A stretch of DNA of 64,000 nucleotides, taken from the NCBI GenBank assembly GCA_039881045.1, contig JAYWVB010000073.1, positions 62,001-126,000 of the forward strand. Direction: 5' to 3'. The translations under genes and the position numbers were made by a program. Below the pieces are notes generated by a model. That model did not search any database. It was not told the origin of the DNA and saw nothing but the letters and a program-made list of their open reading frames with translations. The stretch is from Chaetomium olivaceum. Lineage: Eukaryota; Ascomycota; Sordariomycetes; Sordariales; Chaetomiaceae. Numbering within the stretch: position 1 is the stretch's first letter; every line of letters starts with the position of its first letter. This document shows, piece by piece, positions 11,701-23,800 of this stretch.

Positions 11701-14142
11701 CAAGCAGGCTGAGGATCAGATGCAGCTACCCCTCAACATCGCGCGAATCATCGAAACGGCTAAGAAACTGTTTAAGGTCGACGACTCCCATCGGAGTGAC
11801 CTCACACCCAATGATGTGATCCCCGTCGTCAAGGCTTTGCTCGACCGAATGATTGTGGTCCGCGGCTCTGATCCGATCTCGAAGGAAGCCGACTACAACT
11901 CGACCATTTTGTTCAAGATCCAGTTGCGGTCGCGCTTGGCCTACAAGCGTCTCGCCGTTGAGCAGAGGATCAACAAGCTGGCCTTTGAACACATCCTGGG
12001 CGAGCTCGAGAACCGGTGGTCTCGGTCCATGGTCTCCCCCGGTGAAATGGTCGGTGTGTTGGCTGCTCAGTCCATTGGAGAGCCGGCGACGCAGATGACA
12101 CTGAACACCTTCCATTTCGCCGGTGTGTCGTCCAAGAACGTCACTCTTGGTGTTCCCCGTCTCAAGGAAATTCTCAACGTCGCGAAGGACATCAAGACAC
12201 CGTCCATGGTTGTCTACCTGGATTCCGAGAACGCGACCCAAGAAGATGCGAAGAGGATGCGAAATGCTGTTGAGCATACTAGTCTCCGCTCCGTAACGGC
12301 AGTCACAGAGATCTACTACGATCCCGAGGTCACGTCCACGAACATTCCAGAGGATTTCGACATGGTCGAGTCGTACTTCTTGATTCCCGACTCCTCGGAC
12401 CAGGATTCGATTGAGAACCAGTCCCGCTGGCTTCTGAGACTGACTCTCGACCGGCAAAAGATGCTTGACAAGGGTCTTCGCGTGGAAGACGTTGCGCAGC
12501 GTATCAAGGAGGAGTACAAGAAGGACGTTGCTGTCATCTTCAGTGACAACAACGCAGAGGAGATGGTTCTTCGCATCCGCGTCATCCGCCAGGATGATGA
12601 TAAGGACGAGGATGGAAACAAGATCATTGAGGATGACGTGATGCTGAAGCGTCTCGAGAAGCATCTTCTTGACAACTGCACCTTGCGTGGCGTGCCCGGC
12701 ATCGAGCGTGCCTTCTTGAACAAGGGCACCAGGCTAGTGGTGATGCCGGACGGGTCTCAAATGGCCAACAAGGATACACCGGAGTGCATGGAGTGGTATC
12801 TCGACACCCAGGGCACGACTCTGAGAGATGTCCTCACCATCGATGGCGTTGATACGAAGCGGACATCTACAAACGACTTGTACCAGATTGTGGATGTCTT
12901 CGGCATCGAAGCGGCCCGGTCCGCCCTCATGCAGGAGTTGACTCAGGTTCTTGCCTTCGACGGTTCTTACGTGAACCACCGGCATTTGGCATTGCTCGTC
13001 GACGTTATGACCTACCGTGGCAGCATCGCCGCGGTGACGCGTCACGGTATCAACCGCGCTGATACTGGTGCTTTGATGCGCTGTTCTTTCGAGGAAACCG
13101 TCGAAATCTTGCTCGAGGCTGCCGCCGTCGGTGAGCTCGATGATTGCCGTGGTATCTCGGAGAACGTCATGTTAGGCCAGATGGCGCCTATGGGTACCGG
13201 CCACTTCGATGTGCTACTTGATCCGAAGATGTTGGAGACGGTCATCTCCGACAACTCGCGCATGGGGTTGATGCCTAACATGACGATCAAGGGCGGCCAG
13301 CTTGAGGGTGCTGCGACTCCATACGACACCGGCTCGCCGATGGCGGACAATGGGCACCTCGGCAGCTACTCCCCGACAATGGGCAACTTCTCGCCCATCC
13401 AGGGCGCCGGATCCGACAGCCCGAACGGTTTCGGGACCGAGTACGGCGGCGGCTTTGGCTCGAGCACTGTCAACCCTTATGCAACGAGCCCGCGTGCGAC
13501 GAGCCCCTTCTCCACGTCGCCCACGTCTCCCTTCAGCTATGGAGGTGGCTACTCGCCGTCGTCGCCGGCTGGTTACTCGCCGACATCGCCTCTGCTCGAC
13601 GCTGGGGGCCGGTATGCGTCTAGCCCGCAGTTCAGCCCCTCGTCGCCGTCCTTCTCACCGACCTCACCCATGCTGCGCCCGGCAGCCCGACAAGCCCCAA
13701 CTACAGCCCGACTTCTCCGAGCTACTCGCCCGCATCGCCCGCAGCGACCAGGCATTACTCGCCCACTTCGCCGCAGCAGTTCAACTCCCCAACGTCTCCA
13801 TCGTACTCTCCTACGAGTCCGAGCTACAGCCCGGCGTCGCCGAATCTGCATGCCACCTCGCCGTCCTACTCGCCGGCGTCGCCCACCTGGTCTCCGACGT
13901 CGCCGGATGCCTACTCCCCGACGAGCCCATCGTTCCACCGGTCGCCAGGGCAGCAGATGTCGCCGACGAGCCCCGGCTATTCGCCAACGTCGCCTTCATT
14001 CTCGCCGAGGACTCCGGGCCGCGGCCCGTCTGGAGGCAGTGGTGACCAGTAGTAAGTCTTTTGGATATGGTTTACAAAGTCTACGTCGGCGGCCAGCTAA
14101 CCCGTTTCTTGCAGCTCACCCACTTCTCCGACGAATGATTGA
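8749..14142 (+). CDS. RPB1: RNA polymerase II largest subunit (three frame breaks)
   Basis: Catalytic subunit of Pol II. Exons are 8749-9105, 9166-14051 and 14115-14142; with three single missing bases allowed for, the protein is 1,757 residues, normal for the family. The N-terminal zinc site has Cys69, Cys72, Cys79 and His82. The catalytic NADFDGD lies at about 10284-10304, and the bridge-helix/trigger-loop segment (EPATQMTLNTFHFAG) near 12080-12125. From about 13340 comes a C-terminal tail of interrupted YSPTSPS-like heptads. The frame breaks at 9978-9980, 10556-10559 and 13678-13680, each time in a run of C where one more C restores the conserved protein. The last intron (14052-14114, donor GTAAGT, branch CTAAC) adds a final YSPTSP heptad and ends at TGA 14140-14142. 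Because the gene is essential, the breaks are almost certainly sequence errors. Confidence 0.93.
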
Positions 14143-17100
14143 GCTCTCTCATTCTGAGTCACAGCGAGGCGCGTTGCACGGGGCACAGGTTTGCTTTGAG
14201 CGGAACGCCTGGCAGACGCTTTGGAGCATTATTGACAGCTTTGATTTCCCGGGGTCATTTACATATTCGGAGCGATTTTCTCTACTTGTTTTTATTTTAT
14301 TTTCCCCTCTGCGCCCTTTTTCGTCGTCATTTGATAGAGCATCTCATGGCCTGACTCAATTCATTCATCGAGTCGATAGCGGAGGGGGGGAAGGGGAGTA
14401 AAATGGGAAAGCCAGCCAGGCTCCTGTTGGTTGATAAAAAAAGACAACGTGCATTTTTTTCTTCCCATCATACCCCCAACCCCCCTTGACCGACCGACCG
14501 ACCGACCGTCGTCATTTACAAAAGACATACACACATACATAAGGCGGGGAATGATGAAGGGGGGGGCGCCATTTCATACTACCTAAAGAGCGAGCGAGTG
14601 AGAAAGAGAGAGCGAAAAACTTGATTTGCGGGCACCAGATTGGTTTAAGAAGGGATGGGATGGGCTTCCTTCCTACGTACCTTGGAAGGAAGGAGAAAGG
14701 GGCGATGAGTGGATGATGAGTGGATGGAATGACGAAGGGAGCGATATGAGAATTGGGGGTGGGCGGAGGCTGTGTAATGATTTGTATAGTACTTTGACTT
14801 GACATACCATAGCAAATGGACAAGGCATGGGTATCATCCAAAGTCTGGGGGTGTGGGTTTGGTTGATGGGGGGGTGTGTGTGTTGTGTTGTTGTGTTGGT
14901 GATGAATGGGGATGGGGAATTGGTCGGTGCGAAGTGATGTTTGTGGCTGGTGGTGTTTCCGTTCTTCTCTTTTTTTTTGGTGTGAGTCATGGTGGAGTGG
15001 TGTGGGAGAGCTGGTCGGTGGATGACGTCGTGTGGTGGAGGAGGGAAGGATGGAAAGGGGTGATAGGGCTGAGGTGTTTTTTTCTTTTCTGCAACCATCT
15101 CAGCGTGCTAGGTTGCGGCGGCGATGGTGTTGTTGTTGGGCCGGAAAGGGAAAGGGGGCAGTGAAAGGGCGGGCCGGGGGGAGGGGGGGACGCGTCCCGT
15201 CTGCATGCGTCCATCGCGTTCATCTCGGCGGACTACCAACGACCGTGTGACCTACTTTCTTTCGGCGAGGCTGTCTCTCTGTCTGTCTGTCTGTCGGGTT
15301 CACATGTCGCAAATTGGGGGATCGTCGAAGCTGACGGCATGGTTGCCTACCCTACCTGCCCGGCCTTGTGTGTTGGTTGTTTATTCCCCCCCTGGATGCC
15401 TGGGATTTGGGCCGTGGAGATGGCTCTCTTGGACTTTGATAGGGGCAGGGCAGAACAAAAGGGGAAATGGGGGAAGGGGATAAGGGGGGTGGGTAAGATG
15501 GGGCTGAGGACGGGTTGAGGTTGCAGTTGGGGATCGAGGCTTTCCCGTCGCCGCCGTTCATCATGGTGTGCGGGGATCTATCTATCTTTGGCCCCTGGAC
15601 GCGGGAGAGGTACATGATGCAGAAGTACATCGGGCTTTTCTGTGGTGGTGGGTGGTGATGGAGATGTGGGATGGGTCCGTCAGTTACTCTCCCCCTGTGG
15701 CCCTCCCTCTCTCTGCCTTGGGACCAGGTAGCATCCCGGTCATGGGGTTGAATTGGGCTGCGGCGAACCGAGCGAGAAGGTGGCATGGCAAAGATAATGG
15801 ACGCAGGGGAACGGGGAGCCGACATCATGGAGGGAGCTCAGGGGGTTGAAACGAGTCTCAAAGAAGAGGGGGCGGCGGCGGCGGCGGCGGTTGTGTAAGG
15901 GCGGATATGGAACCGAAGCGGTGATGCGACTTGGAGGCGGACCGACATGATAGGTGGTTGTGCGAAGGATGGCTCATTTTCCCAAATTGCCACGACCACG
16001 GCGCACATGGGAATGAGGCCTCGCGTCTCGTTATTTCATGAATACACATAGTAATTGGGCAGTCATGGGCAGCCATGAGCAGTCCCTTCTCTTCCGTGCC
16101 TAGGATCGCGAGTCTTGGCGCATCGACACTGCGACATGGTATGTACAGTACATGGTGTGGCTTGCCACAGCCGAACCCGAACCGGTCGATCGCTTGCTGC
16201 AATCTTTGACGGATATGCAATGCAATGATTGAACGCGGAGATAGGGGGGTCTCTGTTTGGAAGTTGGCGGCGACAGATGAAAAAAACCTGACGAGGGATG
16301 TCGAGCACGGTGGACCAAATGGGGGCTCAGCCTTTGGCGTTGTCACGGTGGCCGCATTCTGGGCGACCTAGTTCGATGCCCACAGCCTCGTTCCAGAAGG
16401 GCGCCGAAGGGAAGGAAGAGTAAAAAAAAAAAAAGAAGGCAAAAACTATCCGAGTGAGATTTAGCCAGTGTGCATGCCATCATCGGCCATCTCCGCCGGC
16501 CATCAAGGTGATACAGACATTCAACTGCGGTTGCTAAGTTGCTAGTGAAGTTGTTGGTTGTTTGAAAAAGGCCGAAGATGGCAATTGCCGTTAGGATAAT
16601 TGGGGGTCTGAAGTTCGGGAACCCCAATCGCGTTTAGCGGTACATTATAAGACCACGCCAGGGGCACTTCGAAATGGCATGCTTTGGTCAGCAAAATCAG
16701 CTGATAACGTAATTTGCAGCAACTCCCCGCAAAATGTGTTACCGCTTGAGCCACTCTCATTGTGACCGTGATCCTTGTCGTGCACGAGCCAGGTTCCGAG
16801 CTGTCGGGTCGAGTGGGTCTAAGCGTCGATTTACACCATACACAAGCCTCGAAACACGTCCAAAGCCCAAAGCCCCAGGCATCGAAGCGGCGTGGGACGA
16901 GGTGGCATGGTCTTTTGCAGATATTAGCTCGGAAACATCTGTGCATGCTGCTTCCAAGAACTTGAAAGTCGCCAAGTCACCACGGCACCGCCCCGTATGC
17001 CAACAAATACACATGTACCCCCTTCCGCCGCGGTACTTCGGTCTTCAGGTGCGTACCAAGTACACACACCTCAAGGAAGCCATCCTAAGTTGGGAAGGTT

Positions 17101-20100
17101 GTCAAGCTACCATCGTTCCCGCTTCTCTCGGTTCCGCCCGTGCCGACCGGAATGGTCCCCGCCACCGATTCCGGGCGGGTTAGGTAGTCCCCGCTGACTT
17201 CCCGACGAGGTAATGGTGTCAAGGTGTTGGTGATACGTTCGAACGGCGGCATTAGGGTGTAATAGACTCGAGCAAGGTTTTCACGACCGCCTTACCCTAC
17301 TGGTAGTTGTCTTCTCATGGCATCATGGCATTTAGGCAGGGAAATGAGACGAGGTTGCTTCTTGCACGAGATGATCGCGCCCTGGGCTAAGTACGACCTG
17401 CATCTTCCATGCGGGAACCTCGGGTTGTTGGCTTGCTGCAGCGGCCATTTTTGCTGTCTCTGAAGCCCCATTGGCCATCTACCGGCGAGTCACCCTAGCC
17501 TTCCGCGCTTAACAATCGGGCTACCGGGCGGGCATCTCCCATCGGGCCAGTCATGTTCTCTGGAGCTGTGGTGGCGATCCGGGTGTTGCGTGGGATGGTG
17601 AAGGGCAATGCCTCGAGATTGGATGTCAATACCAAAGATGCGTGCCGTTGGTGCGTATTGCGGAGGCAGCTGCCGCGTGGTCCTTTTGGTATCTAGCTCG
17701 GCGTTCGAGGGCTGCCCGAAGGTGCACGAGAGCTTGGTATAGATTTTGTCCCTCATGTTTAGGACGACGAAGTCAGATCCACTCACTCACTGCAGCTGAC
17801 AATTTCTGAAGACATCGATCAAGCTGTTTCTTCTCCCATTGGGTTCTGTCTCTGCGCTGTTGTCCCCCCTGCCGCCGCTAGTGGCGTGGCGAGGTGGTAT
17901 GGGCCTAAAAGTGGGCGCAAGTCATCGTCAACCCAGGAGAGCTCCTTTCCTTTTCTAGCATCTCGGTGTGACCCAAGCTATTCCTGCGCTAGCCAGCCCT
18001 ACCACCACCACCTTGTTTCTCAGCGGCGTCGACTATCCCGGAGCCAGGGAGCCTGCTGGTTCATTAGTTCATGCACTTTTTCGTTTTCGGCTCGATGATG
18101 CTGTGCTCTGTTGCGCTCAGTTACGACAGTTAACACACAACCGTTGCCACCCTTTCTGTAGTCTAGATGATGAGTTTGAATGAGCTTTCGGCAATGCTTA
18201 TCCTCAAGCGATCTCGGGTCATCTGTGGGAAGGTCCCATACGGGGGGAAGCCGAAGGCGAGGTTCGAACGAATCAGCGAGGTAGACTGCCCGACATCGTC
18301 CATGAAACAGCAAACAAAAATCCCCGTTTTGCGTTTGGGTTGCAATATGCAATCGACACCCCTTCTTCGCTCTTTGCTAGAGGGTTTAGCAGACGAGGAC
18401 CCCTTGCATTTCGACTCGTGGGCCGGTTCTAATTGGTGGGGGAGTGCGACTCTAAGCGCGATGCAGATGCACCTGCTGTGGCACATCTGCAGGGCAGCTC
18501 AGCGGCCGTGTCGGCATCTGCAAAGGTCGAGTCTATTCTTCCGGGCCCTAATGGGTTGTGTGTGTGTATGTGCGTGTGTGTGTGGTGTGTACGCGTGGGT
18601 GGATGGGGTGGATGGTATGGTGTCTTCTCCGCCCGGTGATCATTATGGGCAAGTCGTGCTCTGCCGGTCCATCCCGCCTGTTCGGCGACTTACTCGCCCC
18701 AGCCGCCTGAAGCGCATCCGAGATTTTGAGATGCTCTCCATCTCTGCCCTCGAGACATCCTGAGTGGACCGTTGACCGATTCGCGTCCGGGTGAGGATTG
18801 CGGCGCGGCCCTGCAGAGTGCCGAACGGGCCAAACCGAGGCCAATGAATGAGAGAACTGATCGAGTTGGATGCGGTCAGTGGCTTTCTCGGTTGCAGCTC
18901 GCCAGATGAGGAGTCGGCTCAAACTCCATTTTACCCTGCTGTTTTCTAGGATTAATTATGTCTCCAAGTTTCTTCAGTTCGGGGGTAGGTATGGGCAGAG
19001 AGACAGACCCGTGTCGGGTCGATGGAATGATGAGATGATTTGGAGACAAACAGAATTCAAGAAATTATCCACTTTTTGGCCCCTGTTGCTGTTGTGAGCC
19101 CTGGTTTGGTGACCCACTTGCTTCTGTGGAGGGCCGTAATAAGCTTCCAGGGTTATGATCCTTCCCGCTTTGGGTAATGGAGTTGCGCACGGGCCATACT
19201 AGGAGGTACTGTGTAAGGGGGTGCCTTCCCTTGCAGACGCCCCCCCCAATCGGTGGCTCATGTGACAAATTCCTGCTGCGTCCTCCCCGCGGGCCATGCC
19301 TGCCATCCATGTTCGGGGGGCTGCCATGCACGCGAACACTCACGCCCTTCGGCCCTGCGCAGTGTCTGCACTGGCCGCTCTCCTGGCCTTACCCAGCGAT
19401 GAACAATGCGAGTCACCAGCTAACAAAGAGAAAAATGACAATCTGTTTCTCTCGACTCCATACTCTACGAAAGGCGGTGTCCTAGCACGACAAACGGCGG
19501 ACGGAACTGAGACTTTTCTGCTTTTTGTTGTTGGTGGTGGGGGATAGAATTCGACAGCCGTCTGCGGCTTTTCCACGTGTCGCTCCCGAAATCAGGCGCT
19601 GTCGCAGCTGTGTCAAACAGCAGATGACAGACGGGGGTCTTCCAAGGCCAAGTTGCGCCGTGACACCCGTCGGAACTGATTCCCACTGTATACGCTGCAG
19701 TGTGGACGGCGGACAATCAACGGAACGGCACCTGGAAAAATCCCTCCGTCATCGCACAGCGAGGTAATTCTCTGCGACTCGACCGAATCCTCGCCAATCG
19801 GTCCGCTGCCCTACAGGCAACACCCGGTTTTTGACCGTCTTCACCGCGTGGCTTGGGATCGTGATTCAATAGTGTCGTCTTGAGATCGCAGCCAAGGCAG
19901 GTGATTGATCATGTGTGTGTTTGGACAGGTGGAGCGGAAAACGCTAAGGGAGTGGGGGAAACAACAAGACGCAAGTTGAGATTCACCAGTTTAGCACCCG
20001 GTGCGAAAAGATAATCCCGTAAACTATGTAACAACAAATCCACATCAAGAACAGAACATCGGCCTCCATACAGACACACAAAATCCAACACTTAGCCCAA

Positions 20101-20434
20101 AAAAAAGAAGGAAAAAAGGAAAGGAGATAGAAATGTACACAAGATGGCCCGCTGCCCGTTCCGTTTCGTAACAGTTCGGCATTCTTCCCGTTGTCTGTAA
20201 TCCCCCTTCGAAATCCAAAAGTCTTGTCAACCCTTGCTTCTAAACCCGGCATGCCACACGCTTTGCTCGCGTGATCGACCGCTAGATGAGATAGGAAGGT
20301 ATTGTTGTTTTCGTCAAGCCGGTGACTGCTTGGTGGGTTTTGTTAGAACGATGCCCGCCCATGAATCGGAGCGTTTGGAGACATACCAGAGGAGCAGATG
20401 CGAATCTGTGACCCCATTTAGGAGCCTACGCCTG
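14143..20434. other. Gene-poor stretch after RPB1
   Basis: No reading frame here looks like a conserved protein. It includes the RPB1 3' region, a GACC tetranucleotide repeat near 14488-14508, G-rich and T-rich low-complexity DNA at 14.8-15.9 kb, a GGC run near 15873, a TG-rich stretch at about 18555-18592, and a short palindrome at 16141-16153. I see no transposon coding remnant, tRNA or rRNA. Non-coding RNA genes cannot be excluded by eye. Confidence 0.55.
16141..16153. repeat. Palindrome ATGTACAGTACAT
   Basis: A perfect 6-1-6 inverted repeat in gene-poor DNA. The same core recurs at 22886-22906, and its reverse complement lies within 61811-61823. Confidence 0.6.
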
Positions 20435-20593
20435 CTAGTGGGAGTAGGAATCGCAGACGCCGTCATGGTAGTCGTCGACAACCTGGGGGCTGCCATCCGG
20501 GCAGTATCCACGGGCTGCGCAGGTGGCGCATGGCACCAGCTCCTCGCGGATGTGGGTGCAAGAGGTGTAGTGGAACCTGTAGATGGTGCACAT
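20435..20593 (-). CDS. Small cysteine-rich protein (52 residues)
   Basis: A 53-codon frame from ATG 20593 to TAG 20435-20437. Six Cys stand at positions 2, 12, 22, 25, 31 and 47, with a CxxC pair (PCATC) and several His, which looks like a small metal-binding or disulphide fold. It has no signal peptide, so a cytosolic or nuclear zinc-binding role is possible (inference). Support for a real gene: the start context CCAAAATG fits fungal consensus. The 200 bases upstream form a CT-rich leader ending in A-rich sequence, and a TATAAA box lies at the right distance (20801-20808). A longer open frame on the same strand (20314-21015) covers it in another phase and includes the TATA box, so I prefer the small gene. 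I recognise the style of a conserved small fungal protein but no name. Confidence 0.6.
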   Translation of the reverse strand: MCTIYRFHYTSCTHIREELVPCATCAARGYCPDGSPQVVDDYHDGVCDSYSH

Positions 20594-20800
20594 TTTGGAT
20601 GGTGGAGGCTTTTGTCTTTGTGATGTTCGTATGGGACAGAAGGGGTCTGCCGTGTTGGTAGTGGCGAGAGCGAAGAACTGGCTTTGGCTTGAGAGTAGGA
20701 AGGTGGGAAATGCTCAGAGAGTGCTGCTTGAGTCTGCGTTGATGGAGGTGAGGATGGGATGAGGATATTCTGAGAGGCTAGATGGGAGTCGGCCGCTCCC

Positions 20801-20808
20801 TTTATACT
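20801..20808 (-). promoter_or_regulatory. TATA box of the small Cys-rich gene
   Basis: On the minus strand this reads GTATAAA, about 210 bases before the ATG at 20593. A pyrimidine-rich leader and then an A-rich stretch follow, the usual layout of inducible or strong fungal promoters. Confidence 0.5.
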
Positions 20809-23800
20809 TGTTTCTGGGGAGGAAGATGGGCATGCCTTCTGCCACAATGATGGTTTGGCCGCTCCCCGTATGACCCCAGGAAATGTCTGTTGGTAGTTGC
20901 CTTTCCGCTGAGGACGGGGCGAGGCAAATTGAGTCGGGTTGAGAGCGGTTGGTCGACGGGTGTGACTGTCGTCCAAGAGTATCTCCAAGTATGGAATGTA
21001 ACGATCCACACTCACGAGCAGATGTACAGAACGTGTATCCGCGATGCGGGGGTACTTAGTGGCATACCCGGCTGCGGGCTCGGGAGACTAGGAAGCAGGT
21101 GTGGGCCGATCCGGAGCAACAGCTGACAAGGGGCAGAATAGAGCGAGGCTGTTGCTGAGCCTATCATGTTTGTAGAGCCCTCGCCTTCAAGGACTGGTTG
21201 GGGTAGCTGCGGGATCACCCCACCGCGGTACACTACATTGCCCGTTGAGTGGTCAGCGCCAACTATAGCAAAAGGACATTGCCGTGGTGTAGTTGCTGCC
21301 GGGGATGGGAGGCGCAAGCGAGTCCGGCACTAGCCCTACCCTGCGCCGCGATGATGCTGCCCTTCATCTCGGCGGGGAGGGTGGGGGAGGGCAGCACTCG
21401 GTCAATGGCCGAATGGATCTGACCCTGCTGCGTCAGAACCCTTCTGTTGGGTGGCCGAGTAGAGCGACCCGGGCGTTGCCAAGAAGGTGAGGAAGTACCA
21501 GGCATGGGTACCTCGCGGGTAGGGGGTGGAGGGGGTAAGACACGGAAATGGAGATAGCTGCAGTCGTTCGTCAAGGAGGTGACGGGCCGTTCACCTTGCA
21601 GCTAGCCCCCCTCAGTCTCCAGGGGCGAAGCATATGACGAACATGAGCCATAAGGCGCCAGCGAGCAAGGGACTTGGCAGACGGGAGCGGGCGACTCCCC
21701 AAGCATGGAAGTTGAGCTGCAGCACAACATACCGGTGACATCAAGGAACTGTCTAAACCGAAACCGGGTCAAGGAGTTTCCCACCTCTGCCTTCCACAGG
21801 ACGATCGCAACGTAGGCGAACTAGAAGCGCACTAGCTAGGGAGTTTCCTGTTGGTCTTTCTGTGGGGGGAAGAGAAAGGTGGAGGACTTCCTTACCATCA
21901 AAGAGCCCTTCCGGTTAAGCGTCAGAAATTCAAGGGGAATATTTGAAGTGTGGTCCCGAGAATAGGTACAAGGCGCACGAATAACTGCCCGAGGCTGATG
22001 GGACGGTCACATATCATGGACCAACAACTAACTCCACATTCAAGGCCATCGAGAGGAGCAGCAAACGTCGGCCAACATGAACGACTTGTCGAGAAGTGCA
22101 GCGAGAGCTAGCACCGACGTGGCATAGTAGCAGTTTCCAATTTTGAGACAAACTCCACCGCGACCTGCGGAGGGACTCCCGGTTCGGGCTTGATCCGATA
22201 AAGCATGGGGGTTGAACTGCGTCAAGGAGGAGGAGAACTGCGAGAACAAACAAACGACAGACGACGGGACGGAAGGAAAATCTGGAAGGAGGAGGGCTTG
22301 GTACCTCGTCCCCCCCTGTTGAAAAGCAGTGAAGTTCTGGCAGCGGCATGTTCTCGCCAACAAATCTCAAGCTAGTCCCGCAATGGTTTGGAAAATGCAC
22401 GAGGAAGCAACGCAAGACTCAGGTATGTAGCATGGAAGGAACAGCCACTGTTCTCATGAAGCAACTTTCGAAGAATCGAGTGGGACCCCTGTCTGGAATC
22501 TCTCTTGAGCCTCAGGTCGACCAATCAGCCACCAAATTCTGCTTTCGAGCCTGCCGATTCCGTCCCTCGTCCCTGCCTGATCAGCCCCACTTGACGCATG
22601 GCTCGCAGCTGTCGACAGGAAGGCGCCCCTCTCCCTTCCCAATCCCCTGTCATCACAGGCTGGCAGTGCCTCGAAACCCCGATTTCTCTTTTGAGAACTA
22701 CAGGCCAACACTACACTCTTGATCATCGTGCAGCACTTGGCATGGCCCGTCACTCCTCCGGTGCCGACCCCCGGGGGTCCGATCCGGTCGCCGGGAGTCA
22801 ATCTCGCTCTCCCCGCCTTCCTTCGGTTCCGATTGCGCAATAGTTACCTTACGAGTCAGCCAGCCGCCCGCTTCAGCCAAGTTCGATGTATGTACAGTAC
22901 ATACATACACCTACCTATCCAATACCTGAGATACTAGTAACTCCGATGAACATGGAGTTGAGGTTCGTTATTGCCGCAGCCTCAGATTGCCTCGTGCGGC
23001 CCATTCTGCGGCCCATTCTGCGGCCCATTTGTCCGATCTTCTCTGTCGTCGGTGCAACAGACGTCGCTAGGCCGGCTTTTCTGGCCGACACCATCGGCAC
23101 AGCCCTGCTCTCCTTTTTTGAGCAGTGGGTGGGGCTTACCGGAAACTTTCAACCTCAAACTCGACCCAAGACCTCGGTCGGCCCTCACAGTCGAACTCTG
23201 TCCATCGCCCTCGCGTTTCGTATCCCCCCTTTCTTCATTCGTCCCTTTACGTCTTATCGACAAGAACCTTGGATATCGGCCTGAGGCCTGCGATGATGTT
23301 GATCCGAAACTCCTTTCTCGAGGGTCCCATCTCAACCCCGTCCGGTGATAGGCTATTGCCCGCAATGTAGGCCTTTCTATCACCTAAATCCTTAATCTCC
23401 GTGTCAGACTAACCGGCCGTTGATGATACGCAAAGAGGATGGTAGTTCCATTGCCAAGGCTGGATGAAGACCGAAAACACCCACTCCAAATCTCGTCTTG
23501 TTCATAGCGGCCGGCTGCCCCACCGAGACGCGGGATGACCTTTGGCAATGACATGACAACAAGGTCTAGCATATTGGCCGATTCCTGGGACTGCATATCA
23601 TGTCGAGTACGGCATAACTCGTGGCTGGAAGGGCGAGGTGTGCGGAGCTGAAGGGAGCTTCTCGCACACCTCGCCGCCAGTGCGAACCCGGTGGCCTGTT
23701 GACAGGGCCCCAACAACCTCAAGGGGCAACCCTTCGATGCTGTGCCAGGGTTACATATTGATCATCGCTAACGATGCTCCGCGGCTGCGCCTATGCGCGA

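Noticed and set aside
11726..12664. 312-codon minus-strand frame inside RPB1
   Set aside because: It is the antisense of highly conserved RPB1 codons.
13302..14045. 247-codon frame in the RPB1 tail region
   Set aside because: It is neither of the two phases that carry the YSPTSPS-like heptads. The heptads continue in the phase reached by adding one C at 13678-13680.
18180..18300. Possible tRNA, from a GGTTCGAACGAATC-like T-arm
   Set aside because: No matching acceptor, D and anticodon stems could be built around it.
20314..21015. 233-codon minus-strand frame
   Set aside because: It covers the TATA box, leader and the small Cys-rich gene in a different phase, and its composition is Ser/Pro/Thr-random.
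22997..23032. Three tandem 12-mers as a CRISPR-like array
   Set aside because: Units are directly adjacent with no spacers, in a eukaryotic genome; a simple tandem repeat.
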